A DNA stretch of 64,000 bases from Thiomicrospira sp. ALE5 (lineage in GTDB: Bacteria; Pseudomonadota; Gammaproteobacteria; Thiomicrospirales; Thiomicrospiraceae): the NCBI RefSeq assembly GCF_900112445.1, contig NZ_FOYY01000003.1:879960-943959 (forward strand), given 5' to 3'. How positions within the stretch are numbered: position 1 is the first letter of the stretch; each line of letters begins with the position of its first letter. Shown one piece after another: positions 28,866 through 38,277 of the stretch. The translations under genes were made by a program, and so were the position numbers. A model generated the notes under the pieces. The model made no database searches and had not been told where the DNA came from. It saw only the letters and a program-made list of their open reading frames with translations.

Positions 28866-29813
28866 TTATGCCGCCGCTAATTTATGCACAAACCAAGCCT
28901 GGTAAATCGCATTATTAAGCGACATTAAGTGTTTTTGCAACTGATCAAGGTAACCATGTAATTCCTCCGATCCGGCTTCAAAATTACGCCAATCCTGCAA
29001 GTAAACCCTTAACGAAGCCACCTGCTGCTTCACTACGCCATCGCCCGGTAATTGCTGTATGACCTGCTCAATGGTTTGTAAACACTGGGTCACGGAGCGC
29101 GGAAATTTGCGATCATTCAACAAAAAACGCACCACGTCTTCACCATTAATTTGGGTTTGCACATGCTGACGATACATCAAATAACCACTGACTGAACGCA
29201 ATACATTGGCCCAGAGTACATTTTCATAAGCCTGCACCTGCTCAAGATGTTTTTGCTGACCTAAAAAGAAGCCACCCTCATCCAGTAAGCGCGACGTCAT
29301 ATCGGCGCGCTCTAGATTGCGCCCTAACATCAAAAATGAAAAAGTTTCATTCTGACTCAAGGTACCGGAAAACATCCCGGTCATCGCCTGACAGGCACGA
29401 ATCACCTCTTCCATTAAATCATTGCGTTTGGCTCGCGAACTCAAATCACTTTCGCGTGATGCCAGCATCAAGTGCAGTCCATTAATCATGTTCCAGGTTT
29501 CTTTTGGCAAGATATCACGCGTGGTGCGAATATTTTCGCGCGCAAACCGCAGTGAAGACACCAATGACGAAGGATTGCGCGTATCACTGATTAACATCGC
29601 CATGACATTTTTTTCAGTTTTCGCATCATAAAGATCATCAAACAAGGCTTCGGCACTAACCAATTCAATCAAACGATACCAACTAATATCAATTTTTTTG
29701 GGCAAGTCGTACATTAAATTAGAATGCACCAAAATCATCCGTGCACTGTTTTCAACACGCTCAATATAGCGCGCAACCCAATATACCCGCTCTGCAACTC
29801 TAGATAACATCAT
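28866..29813 (-). CDS. Alpha-E domain protein (DUF403)
   Basis: All-helical protein of 315 residues with the typical start MLSRVAERVYWVARYIERVENSARMI and later ETWNMINGLHLML and FLMLGRNLERADMTSRLLD. No enzyme motif is visible; the domain is thought to act with the ATP-grasp partner. The start codon overlaps the end of the ATP-grasp gene by 14 bp, so the pair is translationally coupled. This pairing is conserved in many bacteria, usually with a transglutaminase-like protease; here the third gene is the COG4307 peptidase. Confidence 0.92.
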   Translation of the reverse strand: MMLSRVAERVYWVARYIERVENSARMILVHSNLMYDLPKKIDISWYRLIELVSAEALFDDLYDAKTEKNVMAMLISDTRNPSSLVSSLRFARENIRTTRDILPKETWNMINGLHLMLASRESDLSSRAKRNDLMEEVIRACQAMTGMFSGTLSQNETFSFLMLGRNLERADMTSRLLDEGGFFLGQQKHLEQVQAYENVLWANVLRSVSGYLMYRQHVQTQINGEDVVRFLLNDRKFPRSVTQCLQTIEQVIQQLPGDGVVKQQVASLRVYLQDWRNFEAGSEELHGYLDQLQKHLMSLNNAIYQAWFVHKLAAA

Positions 29814-31251
29814 CCACCTCCAAATCTACAATCCAGGTATCTTTACTGCCGCCACCCTGTGACGAATTCACCACCAACGAGCCTTCAACCAACGCAACAC
29901 GGGTTAAGCCGCCCGGCGTAACGTAGGTGTCTGCGCCTTGCAATATAAACGGCCTCAAATCAACATGGCGCTGAGCAATACCCTTCGGCGTTAGGGTGGG
30001 CACCACTGACAACTGCAAAGTAGGTTGGGCAATGTAGTTGCGTGGATTCTGTTTAATCAACTCACGAAACGCATCACATTGTTCAGCGCTGGCGTGCGGC
30101 CCAACCAACATGCCGTAACCACCCGATTCATTGGCCGGCTTCACCACTAACTGCTCAATATTCGCCAACACATAGGCTTGATCATCGTCGTTGCGACACA
30201 GGTAAGTGGGCACATTCGGCACTAAAGGTTGCTCATTCAAATAAAACTCAATCATCGCTGGCACATACGCATAGACCACCTTATCATCTGCGACACCACA
30301 GCCTGGTGCATTAGCAATGCCCACCTTGCCGGCACGCCAAGCACGCATTAAGCCCGGCACACCTAGGGTCGAGTCCGGCCGAAATACCTCAGGGTCTAAG
30401 AACTCATCATCAATGCGACGATAAATCACATCAACACGCTTTAAACCTTCGATATTACGCATATAGACATAGTCATCATCACCGACGACCAGGTCGCTAC
30501 CCTCCACCAACTCAGCCCCCATTTCATGGGCTAAGAAGGCGTGTTCATAATAGGCCGAATTGAAAATCCCCGGTGTTAACACCACCACCTCAGCCAGTAC
30601 TGAGTCATTAGGATTAAGCGAATTGAGCATCGACAATAATTTATTGGGATAATCCCCGACAGGCGCAATCATGCTATGTTCAAACAACTCAGGGAGCACC
30701 TGCTTCATAACCGCGCGGTTTTCTAACATATAGGATACGCCCGATGGCACGCGCAGATTGTCTTCCAACACATAAAATTGACCCTGTGCATCGCGCACCA
30801 AATCACTGCCACAAATATTAGACCAGGCGCCATGTTTTGGACGCATCCCGACACACTCAGGGCGAAAATTGCGCGAACTTAGCACAATATCAGCCGGCAC
30901 CACACCAGCCTTGAAGATCTTTTGTTCGTTGTAGACATCATCAATAAAACAATTCAGTGCGCGTAAGCGTTGTTGCAGGCCTGCTGCCACCGATTGCCAT
31001 TCACTGGCTTCAATGACGCGCGGCCAAATATCAAAAGGCCAAGCCCGATCGATATTGCCTTCATCACTATAAACCGTGAAGGACACGCCCATTTTGGCAA
31101 TCGTTGCATCTGCCAAGGCCTGCAAGCCCTGCAACTGGTCCGAATTTAAGGCACGAAAATTATTGACCAAGTCCTGCGAACCGGCACGTGGCTCAGTATC
31201 GGATAGCATAGACTCATCATAAAAGGCGGGGTTATATGCCGACAGCATCAT
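29800..31251 (-). CDS. Circularly permuted ATP-grasp type 2 protein
   Basis: ATP-grasp enzyme of 483 residues in circularly permuted order, predicted to form amide or peptide bonds using ATP. Segments typical of the family are SFTVYSDEGNIDRAWPFDIW, FRPECVGMRPKHGAW, FYVLEDNLRVPSGVSYMLEN, VVKPANESGGYGMLVGP and the C-terminal VALVEGSLVVNSSQGGGSKDTW. It is first in the minus-strand run with the alpha-E and COG4307 genes, behind a GAGG ribosome site. The product of the pathway is unknown. One CAGGCCTG copy is at 30976. Confidence 0.92.
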   Translation of the reverse strand: MMLSAYNPAFYDESMLSDTEPRAGSQDLVNNFRALNSDQLQGLQALADATIAKMGVSFTVYSDEGNIDRAWPFDIWPRVIEASEWQSVAAGLQQRLRALNCFIDDVYNEQKIFKAGVVPADIVLSSRNFRPECVGMRPKHGAWSNICGSDLVRDAQGQFYVLEDNLRVPSGVSYMLENRAVMKQVLPELFEHSMIAPVGDYPNKLLSMLNSLNPNDSVLAEVVVLTPGIFNSAYYEHAFLAHEMGAELVEGSDLVVGDDDYVYMRNIEGLKRVDVIYRRIDDEFLDPEVFRPDSTLGVPGLMRAWRAGKVGIANAPGCGVADDKVVYAYVPAMIEFYLNEQPLVPNVPTYLCRNDDDQAYVLANIEQLVVKPANESGGYGMLVGPHASAEQCDAFRELIKQNPRNYIAQPTLQLSVVPTLTPKGIAQRHVDLRPFILQGADTYVTPGGLTRVALVEGSLVVNSSQGGGSKDTWIVDLEVDDVI

Positions 31252-31490
31252 TACATCCTCATGTTTATTATATTTACTAGATTAAAGCACATAAAAAACC
31301 AAAATTTTAATTAATATTAGAAAACATATAATTAGGCATAAAAAACTAAAAAATAAAACGTTTTGTAAGAAAATCTTGAAACAAACCGCACCAAGTTAGA
31401 ACAAAAAACAGCACAAACAAAACGACATAAAAATGCCCCGCTAAATCTCCTATAATAAAGTTCTTTTTAGCAGACGCTTGGGACGGCACG

Positions 31491-32474
31491 ATGACCATTA
31501 AACTCGGGATCATAATGGATCCAATCGAACAGATAAAACCTTATAAAGACAGCTCATTTGCGATGCTTTTGGCCGCCCAAGCTCGCGGCTATGTTTTATA
31601 TTATATGAATCCGAGCGATGTGTTCTTAGCACAAGGTCAACCCATGGCACGGATGCAAAGGCTGCGTGTCTGGGAGCAGGCTGATGATCCAAACTATTTT
31701 GAACTTCATGACCGCCAAGATCGCCCGCTTAATGAATTAGATATTGTGCTGATTCGCCAAGACCCCCCGTTTGATCAAGACTATCTCTATTGCACGCAAA
31801 TTTTAGAACTCGCCGAACAACAAGGCGTGCTGGTGGTCAACAAACCCCAAAGCCTGCGCGACGCCAATGAAAAACTCTTTGCCACTTGGTTTAGCGATTG
31901 CATGACCGACACCCTGGTGACCGCGCAAGCTGATCTGCTCAAAACCTTTGTGGCGCAGCATCAAGACACCATTTTTAAACCACTTGATGCCATGGGTGGC
32001 GCGTCTATTTTTCGAGTAAAACAAGGCGACCCGAATCTCAATGTGATTATCGAAACCTTGACCAACCATGGCCAACACCTGATCATGGCGCAACGATTCT
32101 TACCGGAGATTGCGCAAGGCGACAAGCGTATTCTGATTATTGATGGTGAACCCGTGCCTTTTGCGCTGGCTCGCATTCCTCTTGCTGGCGAAAATCGCGG
32201 CAATTTGGCGGCCGGTGGACGGGGGGTCGGTCAACCGCTCACGGAGCGCGACCAGGCTCTTTGCGCCCGGATTGCACCCACTTTACGCGCCAAAGGATTA
32301 TGGTTTGTTGGCCTCGATGTGATTGGCGACTACATTACCGAAATTAATGTCACCAGCCCGACCTGCATCCGTGAGCTGGATGCGCAATTTGGCCTCAAAA
32401 TTGCCGACCAGTTAATGCAACGCTTAGAACAGGCGCTGCAAGAGCAAGCCATTCAACAACCAGCGCGCCATTAA
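31491..32474 (+). CDS. gshB: Glutathione synthetase
   Basis: Joins gamma-glutamylcysteine and glycine to make glutathione, using ATP. The 327 residues match the bacterial GshB family (E. coli 316). The N-terminus KLGIIMDPIEQIKPYKDSSF is diagnostic. ATP-grasp segments FKPLDAMGGASIFRV, the glycine-rich loop ENRGNLAAGGRG and the metal-binding ITEINVTSPTC follow. The 239-bp AT-rich region upstream separates it from the divergent ATP-grasp gene and probably holds both promoters. apbE follows after 4 bp. Confidence 0.96.
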   Translation: MTIKLGIIMDPIEQIKPYKDSSFAMLLAAQARGYVLYYMNPSDVFLAQGQPMARMQRLRVWEQADDPNYFELHDRQDRPLNELDIVLIRQDPPFDQDYLYCTQILELAEQQGVLVVNKPQSLRDANEKLFATWFSDCMTDTLVTAQADLLKTFVAQHQDTIFKPLDAMGGASIFRVKQGDPNLNVIIETLTNHGQHLIMAQRFLPEIAQGDKRILIIDGEPVPFALARIPLAGENRGNLAAGGRGVGQPLTERDQALCARIAPTLRAKGLWFVGLDVIGDYITEINVTSPTCIRELDAQFGLKIADQLMQRLEQALQEQAIQQPARH

Positions 32475-32478
32475 CCAC

Positions 32479-33537
32479 ATGCAGCCAAGCACGCGATTAA
32501 CCACCTCTCGAACTCCACGCGTAATCTTAGGCCTAGTGTTAGCAGGCCTGCTGCTACTCGGTGGCTGCCAACCGACCCCGCCGCCGGTTGTGCAAACCTT
32601 CTATGTGTTTGGCACTGAAGTGACTGTGCATATTTATGACACCCCCGCACCGCAAGCCCAGCGTGCAATTCATGCTATCGAACAACATTTTTTAGCCATG
32701 CACCAGGCCTGGCATGCTTGGGAACCCCATGGCTGGGTGTATCAAATTAATCAAGCCATTGCGCAAGATCAGGCCATTGAAATCCCTGCCGATATCCAAG
32801 ACTTCATCCAACAAACTCAGCAATTAAGCGCCCGCACTCACCATCTTTTTGACCCCGGCATTGGTAGCCTGATTGCACTATGGGGATTTCATCAGCGCGA
32901 CTGGCAAGGCCCACCGCCCGAGCTTCACCTGCGCCAGGCCTGGTTAGACCAGCGCCCTTCCATTGCCGACCTCGCATTTGAGCAAGGCCAGCTCACTAGC
33001 CGCAACACAGAGGTGCGCTTGGATTTTGGCGGCAATCTCAAAGGTTTAGCGGTGCAGCAGGCCTGGTCAATTTTACAAGACCATCAAATACCTCACGCCC
33101 TGCTTAATCTAGGCGGCGACCTAGGCAGTTTTTCGGTTGATACACGTGATAAAAAACCCGATACAAACTGGACCATCAAACTACGCGACCCGCAACAACC
33201 AGAGCGCGCAATCGCCGAAGTGAGCCTACCCGCCAATATGGCCCTGTTCACCTCCGGTACCTATCAACGATACTTCGATTGGCAAGGGCAGCGCTTCAGC
33301 CACCTGCTTAACCCCAACACCGCCGCACCGGCTGATAGCTTTGCCTCTGTTAGCGTTTGGCACACAGATCCGGTGGTTGCTGACACCCTTGCAACGGCTC
33401 TACTCATTGCCGGCCCTAAAGATTGGCAAGCCTTAGTCGCTGAATTTGAGCTGAGTCACTATCTATTCATCGACCAGCAAAATCAGCTGATTGTCAGCCC
33501 TGCTCTTTCGCCCTGGTTAGTCAAGACGAACCCATAA
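32479..33537 (+). CDS. apbE: FAD:protein FMN transferase ApbE
   Basis: Periplasmic lipoprotein that attaches FMN covalently to threonines of partner flavoproteins such as NqrB, NqrC and RnfG/RnfD. The signal peptide ends in a lipobox, LLGGC, at about residue 30. Family motifs are FYVFGTEVTVHIYD, FDPGIGSLIALWGF, LDFGGNLKGLAVQQAW, NLGGDLGSFSVD, and RFSHLLNPNTAAPA near the C-terminal metal site. The 352-residue length is standard. It lies directly after gshB, where related bacteria often have a TonB gene. Four CAGGCCTG copies are packed into 32543-33065, the highest density of the window. Confidence 0.95.
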   Translation: MQPSTRLTTSRTPRVILGLVLAGLLLLGGCQPTPPPVVQTFYVFGTEVTVHIYDTPAPQAQRAIHAIEQHFLAMHQAWHAWEPHGWVYQINQAIAQDQAIEIPADIQDFIQQTQQLSARTHHLFDPGIGSLIALWGFHQRDWQGPPPELHLRQAWLDQRPSIADLAFEQGQLTSRNTEVRLDFGGNLKGLAVQQAWSILQDHQIPHALLNLGGDLGSFSVDTRDKKPDTNWTIKLRDPQQPERAIAEVSLPANMALFTSGTYQRYFDWQGQRFSHLLNPNTAAPADSFASVSVWHTDPVVADTLATALLIAGPKDWQALVAEFELSHYLFIDQQNQLIVSPALSPWLVKTNP

Positions 33538-33632
33538 GCCAGCGAATGCTATTAAATAAATCTGTTAAAATAATGGGCATTTCATGACCTAAACACCGAC
33601 AGACTGACTCACAGAATGACACGAGGCCTACG

Positions 33633-34220
33633 TTGCAGCCCAAGATAGAAACATTACACAGTTATCAACACCAAATTTTAATTGCCAACCCCAGCTTGGA
33701 TAACAGCTGGTTTGAAAAAACGGTGATTTATATTGCCGAAGACAGCGACCAACAAACCACCGGCCTAGTGCTTAACAAACCGCATAAATTCAAGGTTAAC
33801 GACTTACTAGACTACTTTAATTTTACCCCTGTTGGCCAAGAGGATACCCGAGCAGAATTAGCAGAATATGTTCGTTTGGGCGGCCCCGTAGACAAAGAAC
33901 ACGGCTTTATTTTGCACCGCAACAATAACAACTGGCCCAATAGCATTGCATTAGAGGGCGGCTTAATCTTGAGCACATCAGAAGCGTTTTTAAAAGCCAT
34001 CGCTTCTGGTGAAGCAGAAGCCCCTCATTTAGTATTTTTAGGCGTCGCTAGCTGGCATCCCGGCCAGTTAACTGAAGAAATCCAACGCAATTCCTGGCTT
34101 ACTTGTCCCTATGATCCGGCTATCGTGTTTGATGTACCCATTGATCAGCACTGGAATCATGCCCTCGCCTCACTCGGCATTGACCCGGTTTTTTTAAGCA
34201 GTGAGGCCGGCCATGCTTAA
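33633..34220 (+). CDS. yqgE: YqgE/AlgH family protein (DUF179)
   Basis: Protein of 195 residues of the UPF0301/AlgH family. Signatures are HQILIANPSLDNSWFEKTVI, GLVLNKPHKF, the RLGGPVDKEHGFILH segment, and LGVASWHPGQLTEEI. It probably starts at TTG 33633, the only in-frame start that keeps the conserved N-terminus, with a GAGG upstream. The molecular role is unknown (AlgH was linked to alginate control in Pseudomonas). The order yqgE-ruvX-pyrR-pyrB-pyrC' is a well-known gammaproteobacterial operon. Confidence 0.94.
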   Translation: MQPKIETLHSYQHQILIANPSLDNSWFEKTVIYIAEDSDQQTTGLVLNKPHKFKVNDLLDYFNFTPVGQEDTRAELAEYVRLGGPVDKEHGFILHRNNNNWPNSIALEGGLILSTSEAFLKAIASGEAEAPHLVFLGVASWHPGQLTEEIQRNSWLTCPYDPAIVFDVPIDQHWNHALASLGIDPVFLSSEAGHA

Positions 34221-34680
34221 TCTACATGCCCTAGCACAAGGCCGCACTAAAGCCGATTTATCGGGGAGTTTGCTCGGCTTTGATTACGGGCTGGCACGCA
34301 TTGGCGTGGCGATAGGTCAAACCATTAGCGACACGGCCACTCCTTTATGTGTACTAAAAAATCGCGATGGCCAAGTAAATTGGGATGACATCAGCGCGTT
34401 AATTACTGAATGGCAACCGGTGGGGCTGGTGGTGGGATTACCGCTACGTTTAAATGGTGAAGAACAGCCCTTTACCCAAAATGCCCGCAAATTTGCCCAA
34501 CGCCTCGGTGGTCGCTACAACCTACCGGTGTTTTTAATCGAAGAGCAACTGAGTTCTATTGAAGCCGAACAGCGCCTGCGCGCCCAGTCCGCTGGCAAAA
34601 AAGCCAGCACCCGCCACGATTCATTGCTTGACGCACACGCCGCCCAAATTTTACTGACCAATTGGCTGGAGACCGCATGA
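34213..34680 (+). CDS. ruvX: Holliday-junction resolvase-like RuvX (YqgF)
   Basis: RNase H-fold nuclease of 155 residues. YqgF is needed in E. coli for maturation of the 16S rRNA 5' end and was named RuvX for resolvase-like similarity. The active-site strands are GFDYGLARIGVAIGQ (first Asp), VGLPLRLNGEEQPFT and the late RHDSLLDAHAAQILL with the DxxAA motif. The frame extends to a GTG at 34201, but the ATG at 34213 fits the GAGG spacing; it overlaps yqgE by 8 bp. pyrR overlaps its stop. Confidence 0.94.
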   Translation: MLNLHALAQGRTKADLSGSLLGFDYGLARIGVAIGQTISDTATPLCVLKNRDGQVNWDDISALITEWQPVGLVVGLPLRLNGEEQPFTQNARKFAQRLGGRYNLPVFLIEEQLSSIEAEQRLRAQSAGKKASTRHDSLLDAHAAQILLTNWLETA

Positions 34681-35186
34681 TCATGCCCAACCTTGATTTA
34701 GATTCCTTACTAGACCAACTTGCTGATGCTATCCGTCAAGCGCCCTTTTTTAGCGCCGACAGCAAAATGATTGGGCTGCGCACCGGCGGCGAATATATCG
34801 CGCTGGCCTTAGCCGAACGTCTGCAACTTAATGAAGCGATTGGCGTATTAGACAGCAGCTTTTATCGTGATGACTTTGCCACCAGCGGACTTAGCGCCCA
34901 AGTGCAACCGTCTAATATTCCATGGGATGTGCAAGATCAAACCATTATTTTGGTGGATGACGTGGTGCACACCGGACGCACCATTCGTGCCGCAATGAAC
35001 GAAATTTTTGACTATGGTCGCCCAGCACGAATTATTTTAGCCTGCCTGATTGATCGCCAAGGTGGACGCGAACTGCCTATCCAGCCCGATTTTTATGCCT
35101 ATGCCACTGCAGATGCGCTCCGCTTTAAATTACAAGGCCCTCGCCCCTTGAGCCTGCGCATTGAACCTTTGGAGGACACCCTATGA
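34677..35186 (+). CDS. pyrR: PyrR bifunctional regulator/uracil phosphoribosyltransferase
   Basis: Type I phosphoribosyltransferase-fold protein of about 169 residues. The PRPP loop [19 protein letters not shown] is at about 90-108. [19 protein letters not shown] and [17 protein letters not shown] are also typical. In Bacillus PyrR binds pyr mRNA. In gammaproteobacteria its regulatory role is less clear; it may act in uracil salvage or with PyrB. The likely start is the ATG at 34677, which overlaps the ruvX stop (ATGA). pyrB overlaps its end by 4 bp, so translation is coupled through the operon. Confidence 0.93.
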   Translation: MIMPNLDLDSLLDQLADAIRQAPFFSADSKMIGLRTGGEYIALALAERLQLNEAIGVLDSSFYRDDFATSGLSAQVQPSNIPWDVQDQTIILVDDVVHTGRTIRAAMNEIFDYGRPARIILACLIDRQGGRELPIQPDFYAYATADALRFKLQGPRPLSLRIEPLEDTL

Positions 35187-36199
35187 GCCCACGCCTAAAT
35201 GCCCCCAACATTCAACTTAACGAGCTAGGCAAACTGAAACACTTTCTAACGCTGGAGGGTTTAAAACAAACTCACCTGTTAGAAATCCTCGATTTGGCGG
35301 AGTCCTTCATCAATCCGCAAACCAATGAAATCAAAAAAGTCCCCCTGCTGCGCGGCAAAACCATTATGAACTTGTTTTTTGAGCCGAGCACCCGCACCCG
35401 CACCACCTTTGAAATTGCCGAAAAACGCCTGTCGGCTGATGTAATGAACCTCAATATCAGCGCCTCGGCGACCAAAAAAGGCGAATCGCTACTCGATACC
35501 CTGTGGAACCTAGAAGCCATGCAAGCGGATATGTTTGTGGTACGTCATGCCGAAAGTGGTGCCGCGCACTTTTTTGCTGAGCACGTCGCCCCGCACGTGC
35601 ATGTGCTGAATGCCGGGGATGGTCAACATGCGCACCCAACTCAAGCCATGCTGGACATGTTTACGATCCGCAAACTTAAAGGCGATGTGTTTGATTTAAA
35701 CGTGGCGATTGTGGGCGATATTTTGCATTCACGTGTTGCGCGCTCCCAAATTCAAGCACTCAGCCTGTTAGAAGCGCGTGAAATTCGCGTTATTGGGCCA
35801 AAAACCTTAATCCCATCCTATCCTGAAAGCTTAGGCGTACAGGTCTACCATGATATGAAGCAAGGGTTAGATGGCGTCGATGTGGTCATCATGCTGCGTT
35901 TACAAAATGAACGGATGCAAAGTGCGCTACTGCCCAGCGCTGAAGAATACTTTAAAACCTATGGATTAACTGAAGAACGTCTGAATTATGCCAAAGCCGA
36001 TGCCATTGTCATGCATCCCGGCCCGATTAATCGCGGTGTTGAAATTGACTCAGCGGTGGCTGATGGCCCACAATCGGTGATCTTACAGCAGGTCACCTAT
36101 GGCATTGCCGTGCGCATGGCCGTCATGGCAACTATTATGAGTAATGCCGCCCAACTACAACAAGCCGATGCCCAAGCCAGCACGGAGACTCACTCATGA
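35183..36199 (+). CDS. pyrB: Aspartate carbamoyltransferase catalytic subunit
   Basis: Condenses carbamoyl phosphate with aspartate in pyrimidine synthesis. The 338-residue chain has the carbamoyl-phosphate loop [15 protein letters not shown], then [29 protein letters not shown] and the C-terminal [14 protein letters not shown]. The next gene is the inactive PyrC-like protein, which in Pseudomonas-type ATCase forms a 6:6 complex with PyrB; that architecture is likely here. No pyrI is present. Four-base overlaps (ATGA) with both neighbours. Confidence 0.97.
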   Translation: MSPRLNAPNIQLNELGKLKHFLTLEGLKQTHLLEILDLAESFINPQTNEIKKVPLLRGKTIMNLFFEPSTRTRTTFEIAEKRLSADVMNLNISASATKKGESLLDTLWNLEAMQADMFVVRHAESGAAHFFAEHVAPHVHVLNAGDGQHAHPTQAMLDMFTIRKLKGDVFDLNVAIVGDILHSRVARSQIQALSLLEAREIRVIGPKTLIPSYPESLGVQVYHDMKQGLDGVDVVIMLRLQNERMQSALLPSAEEYFKTYGLTEERLNYAKADAIVMHPGPINRGVEIDSAVADGPQSVILQQVTYGIAVRMAVMATIMSNAAQLQQADAQASTETHS

Positions 36200-37491
36200 A
36201 AATGATTATTCAACAGGGCCGAGTGATTGATCCTTCACAACAGCTCGATCAAGTAACCAATATCTATATTAGTCAAGGGCATATTGCTGCAGTTGGCGAT
36301 CAAGCGCCTGCAGGCTTCGAAACTAACCAAGACCTAGATGTCTTAGATGCGCAAGGCTTGTGGGTACTGCCTGGCCTGGTAGATTTGCAAGCCCGCTTAG
36401 GCGAACCCGGCAAACACCTCGCCGGCAGCATTGCCAGTGAAACCAAAGCGGCCGTGGCCGGCGGCATTACCACCTTGTGCTGCCCACCCGACACCCAGCC
36501 GGTCACCGACACCCAAGCCGTCACCGAACTCATTCAACGTCGGGCGCGCCAAGCCGCCACGGCGTTTGTTTTGCCACTGGGTGCGCTAACCAAAGGGCTT
36601 ACTGGCGAACAACTCAGTAATATGAACGCCCTCAAAGCCGGTGGCTGCGTAGCGCTAAGCCAAGCCAATCAACCGATTCAAAACCCCTTGGTACTCAAAA
36701 ACGCCCTCGACTATGCAGCCTCACAAGATTTACTGGTGATGCTGCGCTGCGAAAATCAGCAACTCAAAAATCACGGCGTTGCCCATTCCGGTACGGTCAG
36801 TACCCGCCTTGGCTTGAATCCGATTCCGCGTTCAGCGGAAACCATTGCGCTGGCGCGTGATTTAATTTTGGTTGCTGAAAGTGGCGTCCGCGCTCATTTT
36901 TCGCAACTTTCTTGCGCCGAATCTGTGCAGATGATTGCCCAAGCAAAAGCACAAGGCTTACCGGTCACCTGTGATGTAGCCGCCCATCAGCTACACCTCA
37001 CTGAAATGGACTTGCTGGAGTTTAACAGTCTATTTCATGTTAGCCCGCCGTTGCGCAGCCAGGACGACCAACGTGCGTTGGTTGCAGGCTTAGCTGATGG
37101 CACAATTGATGCCATTGTCAGCGACCATACCCCGCTAAACAAAGACCATAAGCTACTACCATTTGGTGAAAGCACACCCGGTATTAGTAGTTTAGAAACA
37201 CTTCTACCCTTAACACTTAAATTAGTTGCAAGTGGCCAGTTAACCTTGGAACGTGCCATCAGTGCCTTAACTTGGCAGCCCGCCAATATTATTAATGTGA
37301 TGGCCGGAAGGCTGGGGAGTGGCTACAGTGCAGATCTCTGTTTGGTCGATCCAGAAACCTTCTGGGCATTTGAACCTGCACAACTGATTTCAGCGGGTAA
37401 AAACTCACCTTTTGCCGGTTGGCGTTTTGAATCAGCGGTGGTCACCACGCTGTTTCAGGGTCGCACGGTTTATCAAAACCGTGCCGTGTAA
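36196..37491 (+). CDS. pyrC': Non-catalytic dihydroorotase-like subunit (PyrC')
   Basis: Dihydroorotase-fold protein of 431 residues that lacks the catalytic metal site. The usual DxHxHxR segment reads [10 protein letters not shown] (after LWVLPGLV), so both zinc-binding His are absent. The later [11 protein letters not shown] segment, with its Asp, is retained. Such PyrC' (PyrX) proteins are known partners that hold PyrB in a working dodecamer, as in Pseudomonas. A true catalytic PyrC must be coded elsewhere. It overlaps pyrB by 4 bp and is followed after 15 bp by an unknown gene. Confidence 0.92.
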   Translation: MKMIIQQGRVIDPSQQLDQVTNIYISQGHIAAVGDQAPAGFETNQDLDVLDAQGLWVLPGLVDLQARLGEPGKHLAGSIASETKAAVAGGITTLCCPPDTQPVTDTQAVTELIQRRARQAATAFVLPLGALTKGLTGEQLSNMNALKAGGCVALSQANQPIQNPLVLKNALDYAASQDLLVMLRCENQQLKNHGVAHSGTVSTRLGLNPIPRSAETIALARDLILVAESGVRAHFSQLSCAESVQMIAQAKAQGLPVTCDVAAHQLHLTEMDLLEFNSLFHVSPPLRSQDDQRALVAGLADGTIDAIVSDHTPLNKDHKLLPFGESTPGISSLETLLPLTLKLVASGQLTLERAISALTWQPANIINVMAGRLGSGYSADLCLVDPETFWAFEPAQLISAGKNSPFAGWRFESAVVTTLFQGRTVYQNRAV

Positions 37492-37506
37492 GCGACATAA
37501 GTCTTG

Positions 37507-38223
37507 ATGAATAGCCTGATCACCCTATTAAGCTGCAACGCCCAACCCAACCAGGCCTGGTTGTGGCAAACAGAACAAGCGCATGAGATTGAATTTGGTA
37601 GGGTTGGCCATTTCACCGAGCACATCACCGCTAAAGCCTGGCACAACCAAGCTACCGCAGATGGTCGGGTTAGAACCCAATGGCTCAGTGACCAGGCCTG
37701 GTTAGACACATGGCAGACCGGAGACCTGTTGCATGTCACGCTGCGGCAAGACTTCATTCGCCCCGATGGCGTAAAGGTCTGGCCACAACAAGCACAAATT
37801 TGGTTAGCAGATCGCAGCAGCCTCGCTTGGGTCTTAGCCGCCGCAAAAGAACGCCATCAAGCAATGCAAGCAGGCCTAGTAGTGGCACCGATGATTGCGC
37901 TACTCAAACATGATCCCCTACTACCGGTGCAACTGAAACCGGCGCGATTTATATTAGAGTTAACCGAGTCGGCATTGGGTGCCGTGCCATTATTGGAGGA
38001 TTGGGGCGTAGTCAATCGCGTAGCACACCCAGATGGGCTGCCAGGTTGTTATGAAGGGACGCTGGCAGACCTACTGGCAGACTTTGTTCATCACTTACCT
38101 AAGCAGATGCCCGAAAATCAGCAGGCCTGGTACTTATTAGGACAACTCGATAAAGCTGATCAGCAGACCTGCTTAAATCAGGTCAATCATCTGCAACTGC
38201 GCCCTTATTTAGCGCTTAAATAA
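37507..38223 (+). CDS. Unknown protein at the end of the pyr operon
   Basis: I do not recognise this 238-residue protein. It is rich in Trp and Gln, has no signal peptide or membrane helix, and looks alpha/beta. The N-terminal half (GDLLHVTLRQDFIRPDGVKV) could be a beta-barrel of the OB kind and the C-terminal half is mainly helical. The frame also allows a TTG one codon earlier. Three CAGGCCTG copies (37552, 37693, 38122) each write Gln-Ala-Trp, so part of the Trp richness is imposed by the DNA word. It follows the PyrC-like gene by 15 bp and ends at a terminator. Confidence 0.7.
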   Translation: MNSLITLLSCNAQPNQAWLWQTEQAHEIEFGRVGHFTEHITAKAWHNQATADGRVRTQWLSDQAWLDTWQTGDLLHVTLRQDFIRPDGVKVWPQQAQIWLADRSSLAWVLAAAKERHQAMQAGLVVAPMIALLKHDPLLPVQLKPARFILELTESALGAVPLLEDWGVVNRVAHPDGLPGCYEGTLADLLADFVHHLPKQMPENQQAWYLLGQLDKADQQTCLNQVNHLQLRPYLALK

Positions 38224-38244
38224 AAAGCCCGAACAATTCGGGCT
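38224..38244. terminator. Bidirectional terminator between the pyr operon and the chemoreceptor gene
   Basis: 8-bp stem AGCCCGAA/TTCGGGCT (38226-38244) with a 3-nt loop. On the minus strand it is followed by TTTTTA, so it best serves the chemoreceptor gene. Confidence 0.75.
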
Positions 38245-38277
38245 AATCAATGAAGCAACCATCCTTGCAACGAACAA

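Noticed and set aside
31252-31490. AT-rich 239-bp gap between the ATP-grasp gene and gshB, considered as an origin or small RNA gene
   Set aside because: No DnaA-box cluster, strong hairpin with T run, or conserved RNA pattern was seen; it most likely holds two divergent promoters.
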